A stretch of DNA of 64,000 nt from Pseudochelatococcus sp050946405 (GTDB lineage: Bacteria; Pseudomonadota; Alphaproteobacteria; Rhizobiales; Beijerinckiaceae), in NCBI RefSeq assembly GCF_050946405.1, contig NZ_JBMNUS010000008.1:62001-126000 (forward strand), given 5' to 3'. The notes beneath the pieces were generated by a model. That model was not told the DNA's origin. It worked only from the letters and a program-made list of their open reading frames with translations, and did not search any database. Below, piece after piece: positions 41,258 to 50,520 of the stretch. A program made the translations under genes and the position numbers. Position 1 is the stretch's first letter. Each line of letters opens with the position of its first letter.

Positions 41258-44200
41258 ATGCCGGCACTGAAAGATTCACGACCGCTGATGTTGTCCCGGC
41301 GGTTTGCGCCGTTGTTCTGGACGCAGTATTTCGCCGCGTTTTCCGACAATTTCCTGAAGAACACGCTGGTTTTCGTCATTCTGGCGACCATGGCGGCGGA
41401 TGCGGCCGCATCGATGGTGACGCTGGCGGGCGCGGTGTTCATGCTGCCCTTCCTGCTGTTTTCGGCGACCGGCGGCGAGATCGCGGACCGTTTCGACAAG
41501 GCCGTCGTCGCCCGCTACCTGAAGGGCGCCGAGGTGGGCGTGGTTTTCCTCGCCGCGTTCGGCATCGGCATCGGCTCCGTGCCGGTCATGATGGCGGCGC
41601 TGTTCCTGTTCGGCACAGGCGCGGCGTTGTTCGGGCCGATCAAGTACGGCGTCCTGCCCGATTATCTCGACCGCAGCGAGTTGCCGAAGGCGAATGCGTG
41701 GATCGAGGGCGGCACGTTCATCGCCATTCTCACGGGCACGATCCTCGCCGGCATCTCGTTCGCCGGCGGCGGCGACAACCCCTATGTCTTCGGCGCGCTG
41801 CTGGGGGTGTTCGCGTCGATCGCGTTTCTGGCGAGTTGCCTCATGCCGCGCACGGGATCGGCGGCGCCCGGCCTTGCGATCAATCCGAACATCGCCGCCT
41901 CGTCGTGGCATATCCTGCGGGATGTGGTGACGGAGCGGCGGCTGCTGATCACGTCGCTGATGGTTTCGTGGTTCTGGCTGTGCGGCGCCATCGTGATGTC
42001 GATCGTACCGCCTTTCGTAAAATCCATCGGCGGTGACGAGCTTGCCATCGCGGTGTGCTTTTCGGTCTTCGCCGTGTCCATCGGCGCGGGTTCGGCCATC
42101 GCCGCGTGGCTTTCGGCGGGGCGGATCGTGCTGTTGCAGGCGGTCGTCGGCACCGTCGGCTTCGGGCTGGCCTGTCTCGATCTCTCGCGGCTCATCGCCT
42201 CCCTGCCCCCCGCCGACATGCCGGCGGGGGGCCTCGCGTTCTTCCTCCAGCCTTTTGCGATCAACCTCGTCGTCACGCTGGCGCTTGCGGCGATTTCCGG
42301 CGCGTTCCTGATCGTGCCGGCCTTTGCGGCGTTTCAGGCGTGGGCGAGGCCGGACGCGCGGGCGCGGGCCGTCGCCGCCAACAACATCATGAACGCGCTG
42401 TTCACCACGGCGGGCGGGCTCATCGTTGCCGGCGTGCAGGGCGCGGGCGCCTCGCTGGCGACGGTGACGCTGGGGCTCGGGCTGTCGTCGCTCGTCGCCG
42501 GCATCCTCATGTTCCGCTTCCTTCCGACGAAGCCGCTGCGCGATTTTCTCTCCATCCTGTTCCGGGCGTTTTTCCGGCTCGAAGTGAAGGGCCTTGAAAA
42601 CCTTGAAAAAGCAGGCCCCGCGCCGATCCTCGCGCTGAACCACGTTTCCTATCTGGATGCCGTTCTGGCGCTGGCGCTGACCGAAAACGGAACCTTGCGC
42701 AAGCCGGTGTTCGCCATCCACGCCGGCGTGGCGAAAAAATGGTGGGTGAGGCCCTTCCTGCCGCTGGTGAATGCCGTGCCGCTCGATCCGACGAAGCCGA
42801 TGGGCACGCGCACGCTCATCCGCCTCGTCGAGGCCGGCAACCCTCTCGTCATCTTTCCCGAGGGCCGCATCACGGTGACGGGCAGTCTGATGAAGGTCTA
42901 TGACGGAGCGGCCATGGTGGCGGACAAAACCGGCGCGATGGTGGTGCCGATCAAGATCGACGGCCTGGAACGCACGCCGGTGTCGCATCTGTCGTCCATG
43001 CAGACGCGCCGCCAACTGTTTCCCAAGGTCAGGGTGACGATCAACCCGCCGGAACGCCTCGCGGTGCCGCCTGCGATCGTCGGGCGCAAGCGCCGCATGG
43101 CCGCCGGCGCGCAGCTCTACGGCATCATGTCGAATCTCGTGTTCTCGACCTCCGGCAAGACGGGCACCGTCTTCGAGGAGATCGTGCGCGCGGCCGCCGA
43201 TTTCGGCACAGGGCGCGTCGCGGTCGAGGATCCGCTGTCCGGCCCGCTGACCTATGGCGGCCTGCTCACCGGCGCGCGGGCGTTGGGGCGGGAATTGCTG
43301 TCCCGTTTGCCCGGTCACGAGGCGGTCGGCGTGCTGCTGCCCAATTCCAACGCCGTGGCGGTGACGTGGCTGGCGCTGCTGTCGGCGGGCAAGGTGCCGG
43401 CGATGCTGAATTTTTCCGCCGGGGTTCTGAACATCCGCGCCGCCTGCGCTGCGGCCGAAGTACGCGGCATCGTCACCTCCCGCGCTTTCGTGGAGCGCGC
43501 GCGGCTCGGCGCGGCGGTCGAGGCGCTGGAGGCGGAGGGCGTCGGGTTCCTCTGGCTGGAGGATATTCGTCCGCAAATCGGCCCGTGGCGAAAAGTCCTT
43601 GCCCGGCTGAACCGGAGCCGTCCGCTCATCCGCAGGCGCGCCGGCGACCGGGCCACGATCCTCTTCACCTCGGGCTCGGAAGGCACGCCCAAAGGCGTCG
43701 TGCTGACTCACGCCAACATACTGGCGAACGCGGCGCAGGCGGCGGCGCGGGTCGATTTTCATAAGGGCGACAAGGTGTTCAACGTCCTGCCGGCATTCCA
43801 CTCCTTCGGGTTGACGGCGGGCACGGTGCTGCCGCTCGTCTATGGGGTGCCGGTGTATTTCTATCCTTCGCCGCTGCATTACCGGATCATCCCGGAAGTG
43901 ATCTACGGATCGAACGCCACCATCATCTTCGGCACGGATACCTTCCTCGCTGGTTACGCGCGCACGGCGCACCCTTACGACTTCCGCTCGGTGCGGTATT
44001 GCTTCGCCGGTGCGGAGCCGGTGAAGGCATCGACGCGCACGACCTACATGGACAAGTTCGGCCTGCGCATTCTGGAAGGCTATGGCGTGACCGAAGCCGC
44101 GCCGGTGATCGCGCTGAACACGCCCATGTACAGCAAGCCCGGCAGCGTGGGCAAGCTGATGCCGGGCATCGAGGCGCGGCTCGAGCCGGTGGAGGGCGTG

Positions 44201-44683
44201 GCCGAGGGCGGACGGCTGTTCATCCGCGGCCCGAACATCATGGCCGGTTATCTGCGGGCCGAAAACCCCGGCGTTCTGGAGCCTCCGGCGGACGGCTGGC
44301 ACGATACGGGCGATATCGTCAGCATCGACGAGGACGGCTTCGTCACCATCCTCGGCCGGGCGAAGCGCTTCGCCAAGATCGGCGGCGAGATGGTCTCGCT
44401 CGCGGCCGTGGAAGCGCTGGCGGCGGAACTGTGGCCGGGCGTGCCGCTGGCGGTGACGGCGTTGAGCGATGCGCGCAAGGGCGAAAGGCTGGTGCTGGTC
44501 GTGGAGAGCGCGGGCGCGAGCCGCGGCGATCTGCTCGCTTTCGCCCGCCGCAAGGGCGTGAACGAACTCGCCGTGCCGGCGGAGGTGATGACCGGCGCCA
44601 TTCCGCTGCTCGGCTCCGGCAAGCCCGACTACGGCGCGCTGAAAGCGCTTGTCGAACGCGGCAGGCCCGAAACGTCGGCGTGA
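41258..44683 (+). CDS. Aas-type fusion: MFS flippase + acyltransferase + acyl-ACP/CoA ligase
   Basis: A 1141-residue three-part protein. Residues about 1-410 are an LplT-like major facilitator domain for lysophospholipid flipping. Residues about 430-620 are a PlsC-type acyltransferase with NHVSYLD near 459 and FPEGR near 532. Residues about 640-1130 are an AMP-forming ligase with TSGSEGTPKG near 803 and EGYGVTEAAPV later. Together they would import, activate and re-acylate lysophospholipids for membrane repair. The start at 41258 (MPALKDSRPL) has GGAG at good spacing; earlier ATGs fall in or near the operator. A hairpin follows the stop. Confidence 0.9.
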   Translation: MPALKDSRPLMLSRRFAPLFWTQYFAAFSDNFLKNTLVFVILATMAADAAASMVTLAGAVFMLPFLLFSATGGEIADRFDKAVVARYLKGAEVGVVFLAAFGIGIGSVPVMMAALFLFGTGAALFGPIKYGVLPDYLDRSELPKANAWIEGGTFIAILTGTILAGISFAGGGDNPYVFGALLGVFASIAFLASCLMPRTGSAAPGLAINPNIAASSWHILRDVVTERRLLITSLMVSWFWLCGAIVMSIVPPFVKSIGGDELAIAVCFSVFAVSIGAGSAIAAWLSAGRIVLLQAVVGTVGFGLACLDLSRLIASLPPADMPAGGLAFFLQPFAINLVVTLALAAISGAFLIVPAFAAFQAWARPDARARAVAANNIMNALFTTAGGLIVAGVQGAGASLATVTLGLGLSSLVAGILMFRFLPTKPLRDFLSILFRAFFRLEVKGLENLEKAGPAPILALNHVSYLDAVLALALTENGTLRKPVFAIHAGVAKKWWVRPFLPLVNAVPLDPTKPMGTRTLIRLVEAGNPLVIFPEGRITVTGSLMKVYDGAAMVADKTGAMVVPIKIDGLERTPVSHLSSMQTRRQLFPKVRVTINPPERLAVPPAIVGRKRRMAAGAQLYGIMSNLVFSTSGKTGTVFEEIVRAAADFGTGRVAVEDPLSGPLTYGGLLTGARALGRELLSRLPGHEAVGVLLPNSNAVAVTWLALLSAGKVPAMLNFSAGVLNIRAACAAAEVRGIVTSRAFVERARLGAAVEALEAEGVGFLWLEDIRPQIGPWRKVLARLNRSRPLIRRRAGDRATILFTSGSEGTPKGVVLTHANILANAAQAAARVDFHKGDKVFNVLPAFHSFGLTAGTVLPLVYGVPVYFYPSPLHYRIIPEVIYGSNATIIFGTDTFLAGYARTAHPYDFRSVRYCFAGAEPVKASTRTTYMDKFGLRILEGYGVTEAAPVIALNTPMYSKPGSVGKLMPGIEARLEPVEGVAEGGRLFIRGPNIMAGYLRAENPGVLEPPADGWHDTGDIVSIDEDGFVTILGRAKRFAKIGGEMVSLAAVEALAAELWPGVPLAVTALSDARKGERLVLVVESAGASRGDLLAFARRKGVNELAVPAEVMTGAIPLLGSGKPDYGALKALVERGRPETSA

Positions 44684-45021
44684 AGCCTGTCCCGGCGCGC
44701 GGCCTGTCCCCGACGATCGGATGAGCAGTCCGATCGTCAAACATCGTTGCGATTGAAGGACAGGCGCGCAACAGTATGTCTTGACAAGAAAATAGATGAT
44801 CCGTTGCGACGGCGCGAGTGACAGCATGTCCCGGTTGTGTTATCAGGTCGCCGTTTGACGAGATCGAAGCATTGAATGGTGATCTGCGCCCTCACGGACC
44901 GGTCGAAGACCGGGCGCGCGGGTGTCGAATTGCGTTAACGGCTTGTTCTGGATTTCGCGTCTAGTGCGGCCGCAAGTTTTGGCAACCGCGAGCAGCCGCC
45001 CGCACGGGCACCCGGAGAACC
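44684..45021. other. Intergenic region with a strong hairpin
   Basis: Holds no supported gene. A perfect stem, GACGATCGGA (44712-44721) with TCCGATCGTC (44729-44738) around 7 bases, lies 28 bases after the aas-like stop and may terminate or protect that transcript; no T-run follows. The remainder, up to 45021, would contain the promoter of the epimerase gene, which I could not place with confidence. Confidence 0.6.
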
Positions 45022-46248
45022 ATGGGCACGATATTGGGCCACACGCCACTTGCGGAAGCACGCGACGAGAGCGCTCTTCGCGCAGCGAATGACGGGCTGC
45101 GCGAGATCCTGCGGCGTTATCGCGGCGTTCTGTTCGAGCAGGTGCTCCCGCTGTGGTCGACGGTCGGGATGGAGCAGGCGCGCGGCGGATATGCCGAAAC
45201 GCTGTCCGCCGCCGGCCGGGGCGCGCCGGGGCCGCGGCGCGTGCGCGTCACCGCCCGGCAGGTATATTCGGTTTGCGAGGCGGCGGAACTCGGCTGGAAC
45301 AAGCTCGCCGCGGCTGCCTGCGTCCGCCACGGCTATCGTTTTCTCCTCACCCACGCGAATGCCGACGGTTTCCTTTTTCACACCTTGGCCGCCGACGATA
45401 CGGTATCGGACATCGGTTTCGACCTCTACGATCAGGCGTTCTTGCTCTTCTCCTACGCGCATGCATGGCGCCTGCTGGGCGACGCGGACATCGCCGCGCG
45501 CGCGAAGGCGCTGCACGCGGCGATCCGCGCGCATTTCGCTCACGCGCAGGGCGGCTTCGTCAACCGCGTCGACAGGCCGTTCCCGCTGCGATCCAACCCG
45601 CACATGCATCTTCTCGAAGCCGCGCTGGCGTGGATCGAGGCCGATCCCGCCGACGCGCGCTGGCGCGAATTTGCCGATATGGTGGCGGGGCTCTTCCTGG
45701 CGCATTTCGTGGACCGCGAACAGGGAGTGCTGCGGGAGACCTTCGAGCCCGACTGGACGCCCATCCGCGAGGCGGGCCTTTGCCGCGTCGAGCCGGGGCA
45801 CAATTACGAATGGGCCTGGCTGCTGCTGCGCTGGCAGACGCTGACGGGCGGCGACGCGGCGGGCTTTCCGCTGCGCATGATCGCCTTTGCGGAGACGAAG
45901 GGATATGATCCCGTTCGCCGCGTCGCGGTCAACGAAGTGTGGTCCGACGGTTCCGCCTGCGATCCCAGGGCGCGGCTGTGGCCGCAGACCGAGCGCCTCA
46001 AGGCGTGGATCGCCGTGGCGCGGCGCGCGCAGGGAACCGACAGGGCGCACGCCGAAGTGCATGCCCTCGATGCCGCCCGCACGCTGATGAGCTACATGGA
46101 AAAGCCGGCCGGCGGGCTGTGGCGCGACGTGATGCTGGAAGACGGCGGGTTCGCCTCCGGCGACGCGCCGGCAAGCTCCCTTTATCACATCATCTGCGCC
46201 ATCGGCGAACTGAACCGCTACATCGACGGTCTCGATTCCGCTTCTTAG
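45022..46248 (+). CDS. N-acylglucosamine 2-epimerase (AGE) family sugar isomerase
   Basis: A 408-residue protein of the alpha/alpha-barrel AGE family. Recognisable blocks are RVRVTARQVYSVCEAAELGW near 70, DLYDQAFLLFSYAHAWRLLG near 135, NPHMHLLEAALAWIE near 195 with catalytic-type His, and EPGHNYEWAWLLLRW near 260. Members include mannose isomerases and GlcNAc 2-epimerases; the substrate cannot be assigned. CGGAG lies five bases before the ATG. It converges on phnN. Confidence 0.88.
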   Translation: MGTILGHTPLAEARDESALRAANDGLREILRRYRGVLFEQVLPLWSTVGMEQARGGYAETLSAAGRGAPGPRRVRVTARQVYSVCEAAELGWNKLAAAACVRHGYRFLLTHANADGFLFHTLAADDTVSDIGFDLYDQAFLLFSYAHAWRLLGDADIAARAKALHAAIRAHFAHAQGGFVNRVDRPFPLRSNPHMHLLEAALAWIEADPADARWREFADMVAGLFLAHFVDREQGVLRETFEPDWTPIREAGLCRVEPGHNYEWAWLLLRWQTLTGGDAAGFPLRMIAFAETKGYDPVRRVAVNEVWSDGSACDPRARLWPQTERLKAWIAVARRAQGTDRAHAEVHALDAARTLMSYMEKPAGGLWRDVMLEDGGFASGDAPASSLYHIICAIGELNRYIDGLDSAS

Positions 46249-46339
46249 GGCGGCGTGCGCTCAAGTCGATTTATCAGCATGAACGCAAACCGCTCCGGTC
46301 CGGATCAGCCGACAAGGCCCCGAACCGGCGGATTGAGGC

Positions 46340-46924
46340 TCAGGCGGGCGCGTTCGCGTTTCCGGTTTTCTCGACGACCCGCCGCAGGAAACTGACGAGC
46401 CGCTCGCCGCCGATTTCCACCGGCCCCGTGTTCATGATGGTGAGATCCGGCGTGAGCACGGCGCTCAGGTTGCGGTTTCGCTCCAGACGGGCGGCGATGC
46501 TGGCGCTCGATTCGCGACCGCGTTTGCGCAGCCGCTCGGTGATGACGGTGGGCGGCGCGGTGATCAGCACCACATAGACATGCGGAAAACGCTCGAAAAC
46601 GGTGGAAACGATGGCGCGCGAGACGTTGCAGACGGCAACCTTGCCTCCGGCGATCGCCTCGCTGACTTCTTTCGGCAGCGCATAGCTCAGGCCGTTGGCC
46701 TGCCAGTGCAGCGAGAAATCCCCGTTGCGCACGCCTTCGTCGAAGGCCTCCTGCGAAATCGTCTCGTGATCTTCCGAGTCGTTTCGCGGCCGTGTCACCA
46801 GCCGGCGCGGAAACACGATGCTGTCGTCGCCGACAAGCCCCTCGCGCGCTTTCGCGAGCAGGCTGTCCTTGCCGGCGCCGCTTGGCCCGACGATACAGAC
46901 GAATGCGCCGGGAGGATGCGTCAT
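46340..46924 (-). CDS. phnN: Ribose 1,5-bisphosphate phosphokinase PhnN
   Basis: A 194-residue kinase with P-loop GPSGAGKDSL at residues 13-22 and guanylate-kinase-like TRPRNDSEDHETIS. It phosphorylates ribose 1,5-bisphosphate to PRPP, recovering the ribose made by C-P lyase. It is last in the operon; its ATG overlaps the phnM stop by four bases. The family length is about 185-195. Confidence 0.93.
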   Translation of the reverse strand: MTHPPGAFVCIVGPSGAGKDSLLAKAREGLVGDDSIVFPRRLVTRPRNDSEDHETISQEAFDEGVRNGDFSLHWQANGLSYALPKEVSEAIAGGKVAVCNVSRAIVSTVFERFPHVYVVLITAPPTVITERLRKRGRESSASIAARLERNRNLSAVLTPDLTIMNTGPVEIGGERLVSFLRRVVEKTGNANAPA

Positions 46925-48075
46925 GCCACTCTGCGCCCCTCACGCCAGACTTCCCGCACCACCGGCACGTCGCCGGAAAGGCGCACCCGCACCATGTCCG
47001 CGCGCAGCCCCGCCGCCAGCGCGCCCCGGTCGTCCAGCCCGGCGGCGCGGGCGGGATTGGCCGTCACAGTCGCCACCGCCTGCGGCAGGCCGATGTCCGG
47101 CACGCGCCGGGGCAGGTCGAAAGCGGCCATCAGCAGGCTTGCCGGCACGTAGTCTGACGACAGAAGATCGAGAATGCCCTCGCGCGCCAGCGCCTCCGCC
47201 GCGATGTTGCCGGAGTGCGAGCCGCCGCGCACCACGTTGGGGCCGCCCATCATCACCTGGATGCCCGCCGCGTGGGACGCCTGCGCGGCTTCCAGCGTGG
47301 TGGGGAACTCGGCGACGGCCACGCCGTCCGCGACGGCCTGCGCCACATGCTCCGCCGTGCCGTCGTCGTGGCTCGCGAGCACCGCGCCGTGTTTGCGCGC
47401 GAAGTCGACCAGCGCGGCGCGGTGCGGCGCCGCATAGCGCTCATGGAGATCGAGACGCCAGGAGATGAGCTTGTTGGCTTCCTCGTCGGAAGCGTCCGAC
47501 TTGCCCATGTAATAGGTTTTCCAGATGGCGATATCGCGGAACTGGCGCTGGCCCGGCGTATGGTCCATCAGCGACATGAGATGCACCGGATAGCGCGCGG
47601 CGAAGCCTTCCGCCTGCTCCAGCACGTCCGAGGAGGAAATCTCGCAGCGCAGGTGCGTGCGGTGCTCGGCGCGCAGGTAGCCCGACGCCTTCGCGTTCGC
47701 GAGCGCTTCCGACAATTGCCAGAGATCGTCGTTGTTCAATGCCGCGAGGTCGAAATCCGAACCGACACGCAGCGAATCGTAGACCGTGGTGATGCCGGCG
47801 GCGGCGATCTGCGCATCGTAGGCCATGACGGCGCTCGTCGCGTGCCAGCGCACATGCGGCCGTGGAATGAAATGGCTTTCGATGTGGTCGGTGTGCAGTT
47901 CGATCAGGCCGGGCAGCACGTAGTCGCCCTCGACGTCGATGCCCCGCTCCGGCGCCCCGCCCTCTCCGATTTCGGCGATCCTGCCCCCGGAAACGGCGAT
48001 CCAGCCCTGCGGCGCCACGCGGTCGGGCAGGATCAGGGTTGCGTTTTCCAGGATGAAATTGTCGGTCGTCGTCAT
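46921..48075 (-). CDS. phnM: Triphosphate ribosyl-phosphonate diphosphohydrolase PhnM
   Basis: A 384-residue amidohydrolase-fold enzyme that removes pyrophosphate from 5-triphosphoribosyl 1-phosphonate. Metal-binding ELHTDHIESHFIPRPHVRWH is near residue 55-75, with MSLMDHTPGQRQFRDI in the middle and ASHDDGTAEHV later. The start MTTTDNFILENATLIL at 48075 is preferred; an ATG seven codons earlier lacks a ribosome site. A 36-base gap separates it from phnL. Confidence 0.95.
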   Translation of the reverse strand: MTTTDNFILENATLILPDRVAPQGWIAVSGGRIAEIGEGGAPERGIDVEGDYVLPGLIELHTDHIESHFIPRPHVRWHATSAVMAYDAQIAAAGITTVYDSLRVGSDFDLAALNNDDLWQLSEALANAKASGYLRAEHRTHLRCEISSSDVLEQAEGFAARYPVHLMSLMDHTPGQRQFRDIAIWKTYYMGKSDASDEEANKLISWRLDLHERYAAPHRAALVDFARKHGAVLASHDDGTAEHVAQAVADGVAVAEFPTTLEAAQASHAAGIQVMMGGPNVVRGGSHSGNIAAEALAREGILDLLSSDYVPASLLMAAFDLPRRVPDIGLPQAVATVTANPARAAGLDDRGALAAGLRADMVRVRLSGDVPVVREVWREGRRVA

Positions 48076-48111
48076 GAAGTCTCTGCTTCCCGGCATTCGT
48101 GTCGGCTGGTT

Positions 48112-48822
48112 TCAGGCTGCGCGTGATTCGGCGAAATCGCGGATGTCGATGATGCGATCGGCCACGCGCGCCCGCACGTCGTCGTCATGGAATATGCCGA
48201 TCATGGCCATACCGCGGCGCTTGCGCTCGTTGATCATATCGACCACCACCCGCCGGTTGTCGGCGTCCAGCGAGGCGGTGGGCTCGTCGAGCAGCAGCAG
48301 CGGCTGCTCCGCGGCCAGCCCGCGCGCGACGTTCACGCGCTGCTGCTCGCCGCCCGAGAACGTCGCCGGCGGCAGGGTCCACAGGTTTTCCCGCACGTTC
48401 AGCATGGCCAGCAGGCTGCGCGCGTGCGCCCGCGCCTGCTCGGGCGCGAGCCCGCCCTCGCGCGCCGCCTCGGCCACGATCTCCAGCGTCGGCACGCGCG
48501 GAATGACGCGCAGGAACTGGCTGACATAGCCCATGGACCTGCGGCGCAGGGCAAGCACCCGGCGCGGCGACGCCGTGGCGACATCGACGTAGCTCCCGCC
48601 GTCATCGACGAGAATGGAGCCGCGATCGCAGCGATAGGTGCCGTAGATCATCTTCAGGATGGACGATTTGCCCGCGCCCGACGGGCCGCCCAGCACCACG
48701 CATTCCCCCGGATCGACGGTGAAGCTCACGTCCGTGACCACGCCGATCCGCGTCCCGCCTTGAAGATGGAGCGTGAAACTCTTGGAGACGTTGTCGAGAA
48801 TCACCACAGGTTGCGTACTCAT
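48112..48822 (-). CDS. phnL: C-P lyase ABC-type subunit PhnL
   Basis: A 236-residue ATP-binding protein. Walker A is GGPSGAGKSS near residue 45, the signature SGGEQQRVNVARG near 158 and Walker B LLLLDEPTASLDADN follows. PhnL is required for phosphonate activation with PhnG-I and, despite its ABC fold, is not a transporter subunit. Its ATG overlaps the phnK stop as ATGA. Confidence 0.94.
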   Translation of the reverse strand: MSTQPVVILDNVSKSFTLHLQGGTRIGVVTDVSFTVDPGECVVLGGPSGAGKSSILKMIYGTYRCDRGSILVDDGGSYVDVATASPRRVLALRRRSMGYVSQFLRVIPRVPTLEIVAEAAREGGLAPEQARAHARSLLAMLNVRENLWTLPPATFSGGEQQRVNVARGLAAEQPLLLLDEPTASLDADNRRVVVDMINERKRRGMAMIGIFHDDDVRARVADRIIDIRDFAESRAA

Positions 48823-49604
48823 GCCGCCAGCACCGAAGAAACGAGAAGTTGGGTATAGGCTTCACGCGGATCGTCCAGCACCTGATCCGCAAGGCCGGCC
48901 TCGATGACATGGCCAGCTTTCATCACCATAATGCGGTGAGACAACAATCGTGCGACGGCCAGATCGTGCGTGACGATGACGACCGCGAGCCCCATTTCGC
49001 GCACGAGCCCGCGCACGAGATCGAGCAGCCTCGCCTGCACCGAGACGTCGAGGCCGGAAGTGGGCTCGTCCATGAAGACGAGGCGCGGCCCCGTCACCAG
49101 ATTGCGTGCGATTTGCAGGCGCTGGCGCATGCCGCCGGAAAAGCTTTTCGGCGTGTCGTCGATGCGGCCGACATCGATTTCCACGCGCTCCAGCCAGTCG
49201 CCGGCCGTGGCCCGGATGCGCCCGTAGTGGCGGGCGCCGACGGCCATCAGCCGTTCGCCGACATTGCCGCCCGCCGAGACGCCCATGCGCAGCCCTTCCC
49301 GCGCGTCCTGGCGCACGAAGCCCCAGTCCGTGCGCAGCAGCAGGCGGCGTTCCGTTTCCGTCAGGCCGGCGAGATCGCGCGTCTCGCCGTCGCGCATGCG
49401 GTAGAGCACCGCGCCCGATGTCGGCGCGAGCTCGCTGGCGAGCAGCGACAGCAGCGTCGACTTGCCGGAGCCCGATTCGCCCACGATGGCCAGCACCTCG
49501 CCCTCGAAGAGATCGAAGGAAACATCCGCGCAGCCGAGGCGCTCGCCGTAGTATTTCGTCAGGCCGCGCGCCGACAGCAGCGGCCGGTCCTCGTCAACGC
49601 TCAT
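48819..49604 (-). CDS. phnK: C-P lyase ABC-type subunit PhnK
   Basis: A 261-residue ATP-binding protein with Walker A (GESGSGKSTL, about residue 42), signature SFSGGMRQRLQIARN and Walker B LVFMDEPTSGLDVS. PhnK docks on the PhnGHIJ core. The start at 49604 (MSVDEDRPLL) has GGAGG seven bases away and overlaps phnJ by 11 bases; the ATG two codons earlier is too close. Confidence 0.94.
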   Translation of the reverse strand: MSVDEDRPLLSARGLTKYYGERLGCADVSFDLFEGEVLAIVGESGSGKSTLLSLLASELAPTSGAVLYRMRDGETRDLAGLTETERRLLLRTDWGFVRQDAREGLRMGVSAGGNVGERLMAVGARHYGRIRATAGDWLERVEIDVGRIDDTPKSFSGGMRQRLQIARNLVTGPRLVFMDEPTSGLDVSVQARLLDLVRGLVREMGLAVVIVTHDLAVARLLSHRIMVMKAGHVIEAGLADQVLDDPREAYTQLLVSSVLAA

Positions 49605-50520
49605 CCGCATTCCTCCCGCCGCCTTCCTGCCAGCCGGGCGACATCGTGCCGACGAAACCCTGCGCGCGCCGCTCCTCGCAAAAATCCGTGTCCGAGCAGA
49701 CGAACATGCGCCCGCCCCGGTCGTCGAGCACCACCTCGTCCAGATAGACGTCTTCCGCGCCGCACAGGGCGCAAGGGGCGGCAAACCGCTGCACGCTGAA
49801 CGGATGGTCCTCGAAGTCGAGACTGCGGACGCTCGTGTGCGGCGGCACGGCATAGATGCGCTTCTCGCGGCCGGCGCCGAAGAGTTGCAGCGCCTCGCTC
49901 ATGTGCATCTTGGGATTGTCGAATTTCGGAATCGGCGACGGGTCCATCACATAGCGTCCCGCCACCTCCACCGGATAGGCGTAGGTCGTCGCGATGTGGC
50001 CGTGGCGGGCGATGTCCTCGTAAAGCTTGACCTGCATCAGCCCGTAATCCCTCAGCGCGTGCAGCCGGCGGGTTTCGGTCTCGCGCGGCTCCAGAAAGCG
50101 CAGCGGCTCCGGGATCGGCACCTGATAGACGATGATCTGCCCCGCCTTCAGCGGCTTTTCGGGAATGCGATGGCGCGTCTGGACGATGGTTGCCTTCGCC
50201 GTATGCGTCGTGGTGGCGACGCCCGCCGTCCTGGCGAAGAACTTGCGGATCGATACGGCGTTCGTCGTGTCGTCCGAGCCCTGATCGATGACCTTCAGCG
50301 TGTCGTCGCGGCCGATGATCGCCGCCGTCACCTGCACGCCGCCGGTGCCCCAGCCGTAGGGCATCGGCATTTCCCGCGAGGCGAAGGGCACCTGATAGCC
50401 GGGGATGGCGATCGCCTTGAGGATCGCGCGCCGGATCATGCGCTTCGTCTGCTCGTCGAGATAGGCGAAGTTGTAGCCGTGCGTCCGGCCCGCTTCCGGC
50501 GCGTTTCCGCTTTCGCTCAT
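49594..50520 (-). CDS. phnJ: C-P lyase radical SAM subunit PhnJ
   Basis: A 308-residue protein that cleaves the carbon-phosphorus bond by radical S-adenosylmethionine chemistry. The four-Cys cluster near the C-terminus is intact: CALC followed about 21 residues later by CSDTDFC. PMPYGWGTGGVQVTAAIIGR and HIATTYAYPVEVAGRYVMDP are further family blocks. Start and stop overlap phnI and phnK. All key residues appear present. Confidence 0.96.
   Translation of the reverse strand: MSESGNAPEAGRTHGYNFAYLDEQTKRMIRRAILKAIAIPGYQVPFASREMPMPYGWGTGGVQVTAAIIGRDDTLKVIDQGSDDTTNAVSIRKFFARTAGVATTTHTAKATIVQTRHRIPEKPLKAGQIIVYQVPIPEPLRFLEPRETETRRLHALRDYGLMQVKLYEDIARHGHIATTYAYPVEVAGRYVMDPSPIPKFDNPKMHMSEALQLFGAGREKRIYAVPPHTSVRSLDFEDHPFSVQRFAAPCALCGAEDVYLDEVVLDDRGGRMFVCSDTDFCEERRAQGFVGTMSPGWQEGGGRNADER

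Noticed and set aside
41276..44827. 1183-codon ORF antisense to the Aas fusion
   Set aside because: It mirrors a clearly conserved three-domain gene and has the Arg/Asp/His-rich composition typical of antisense frames in high-GC DNA.
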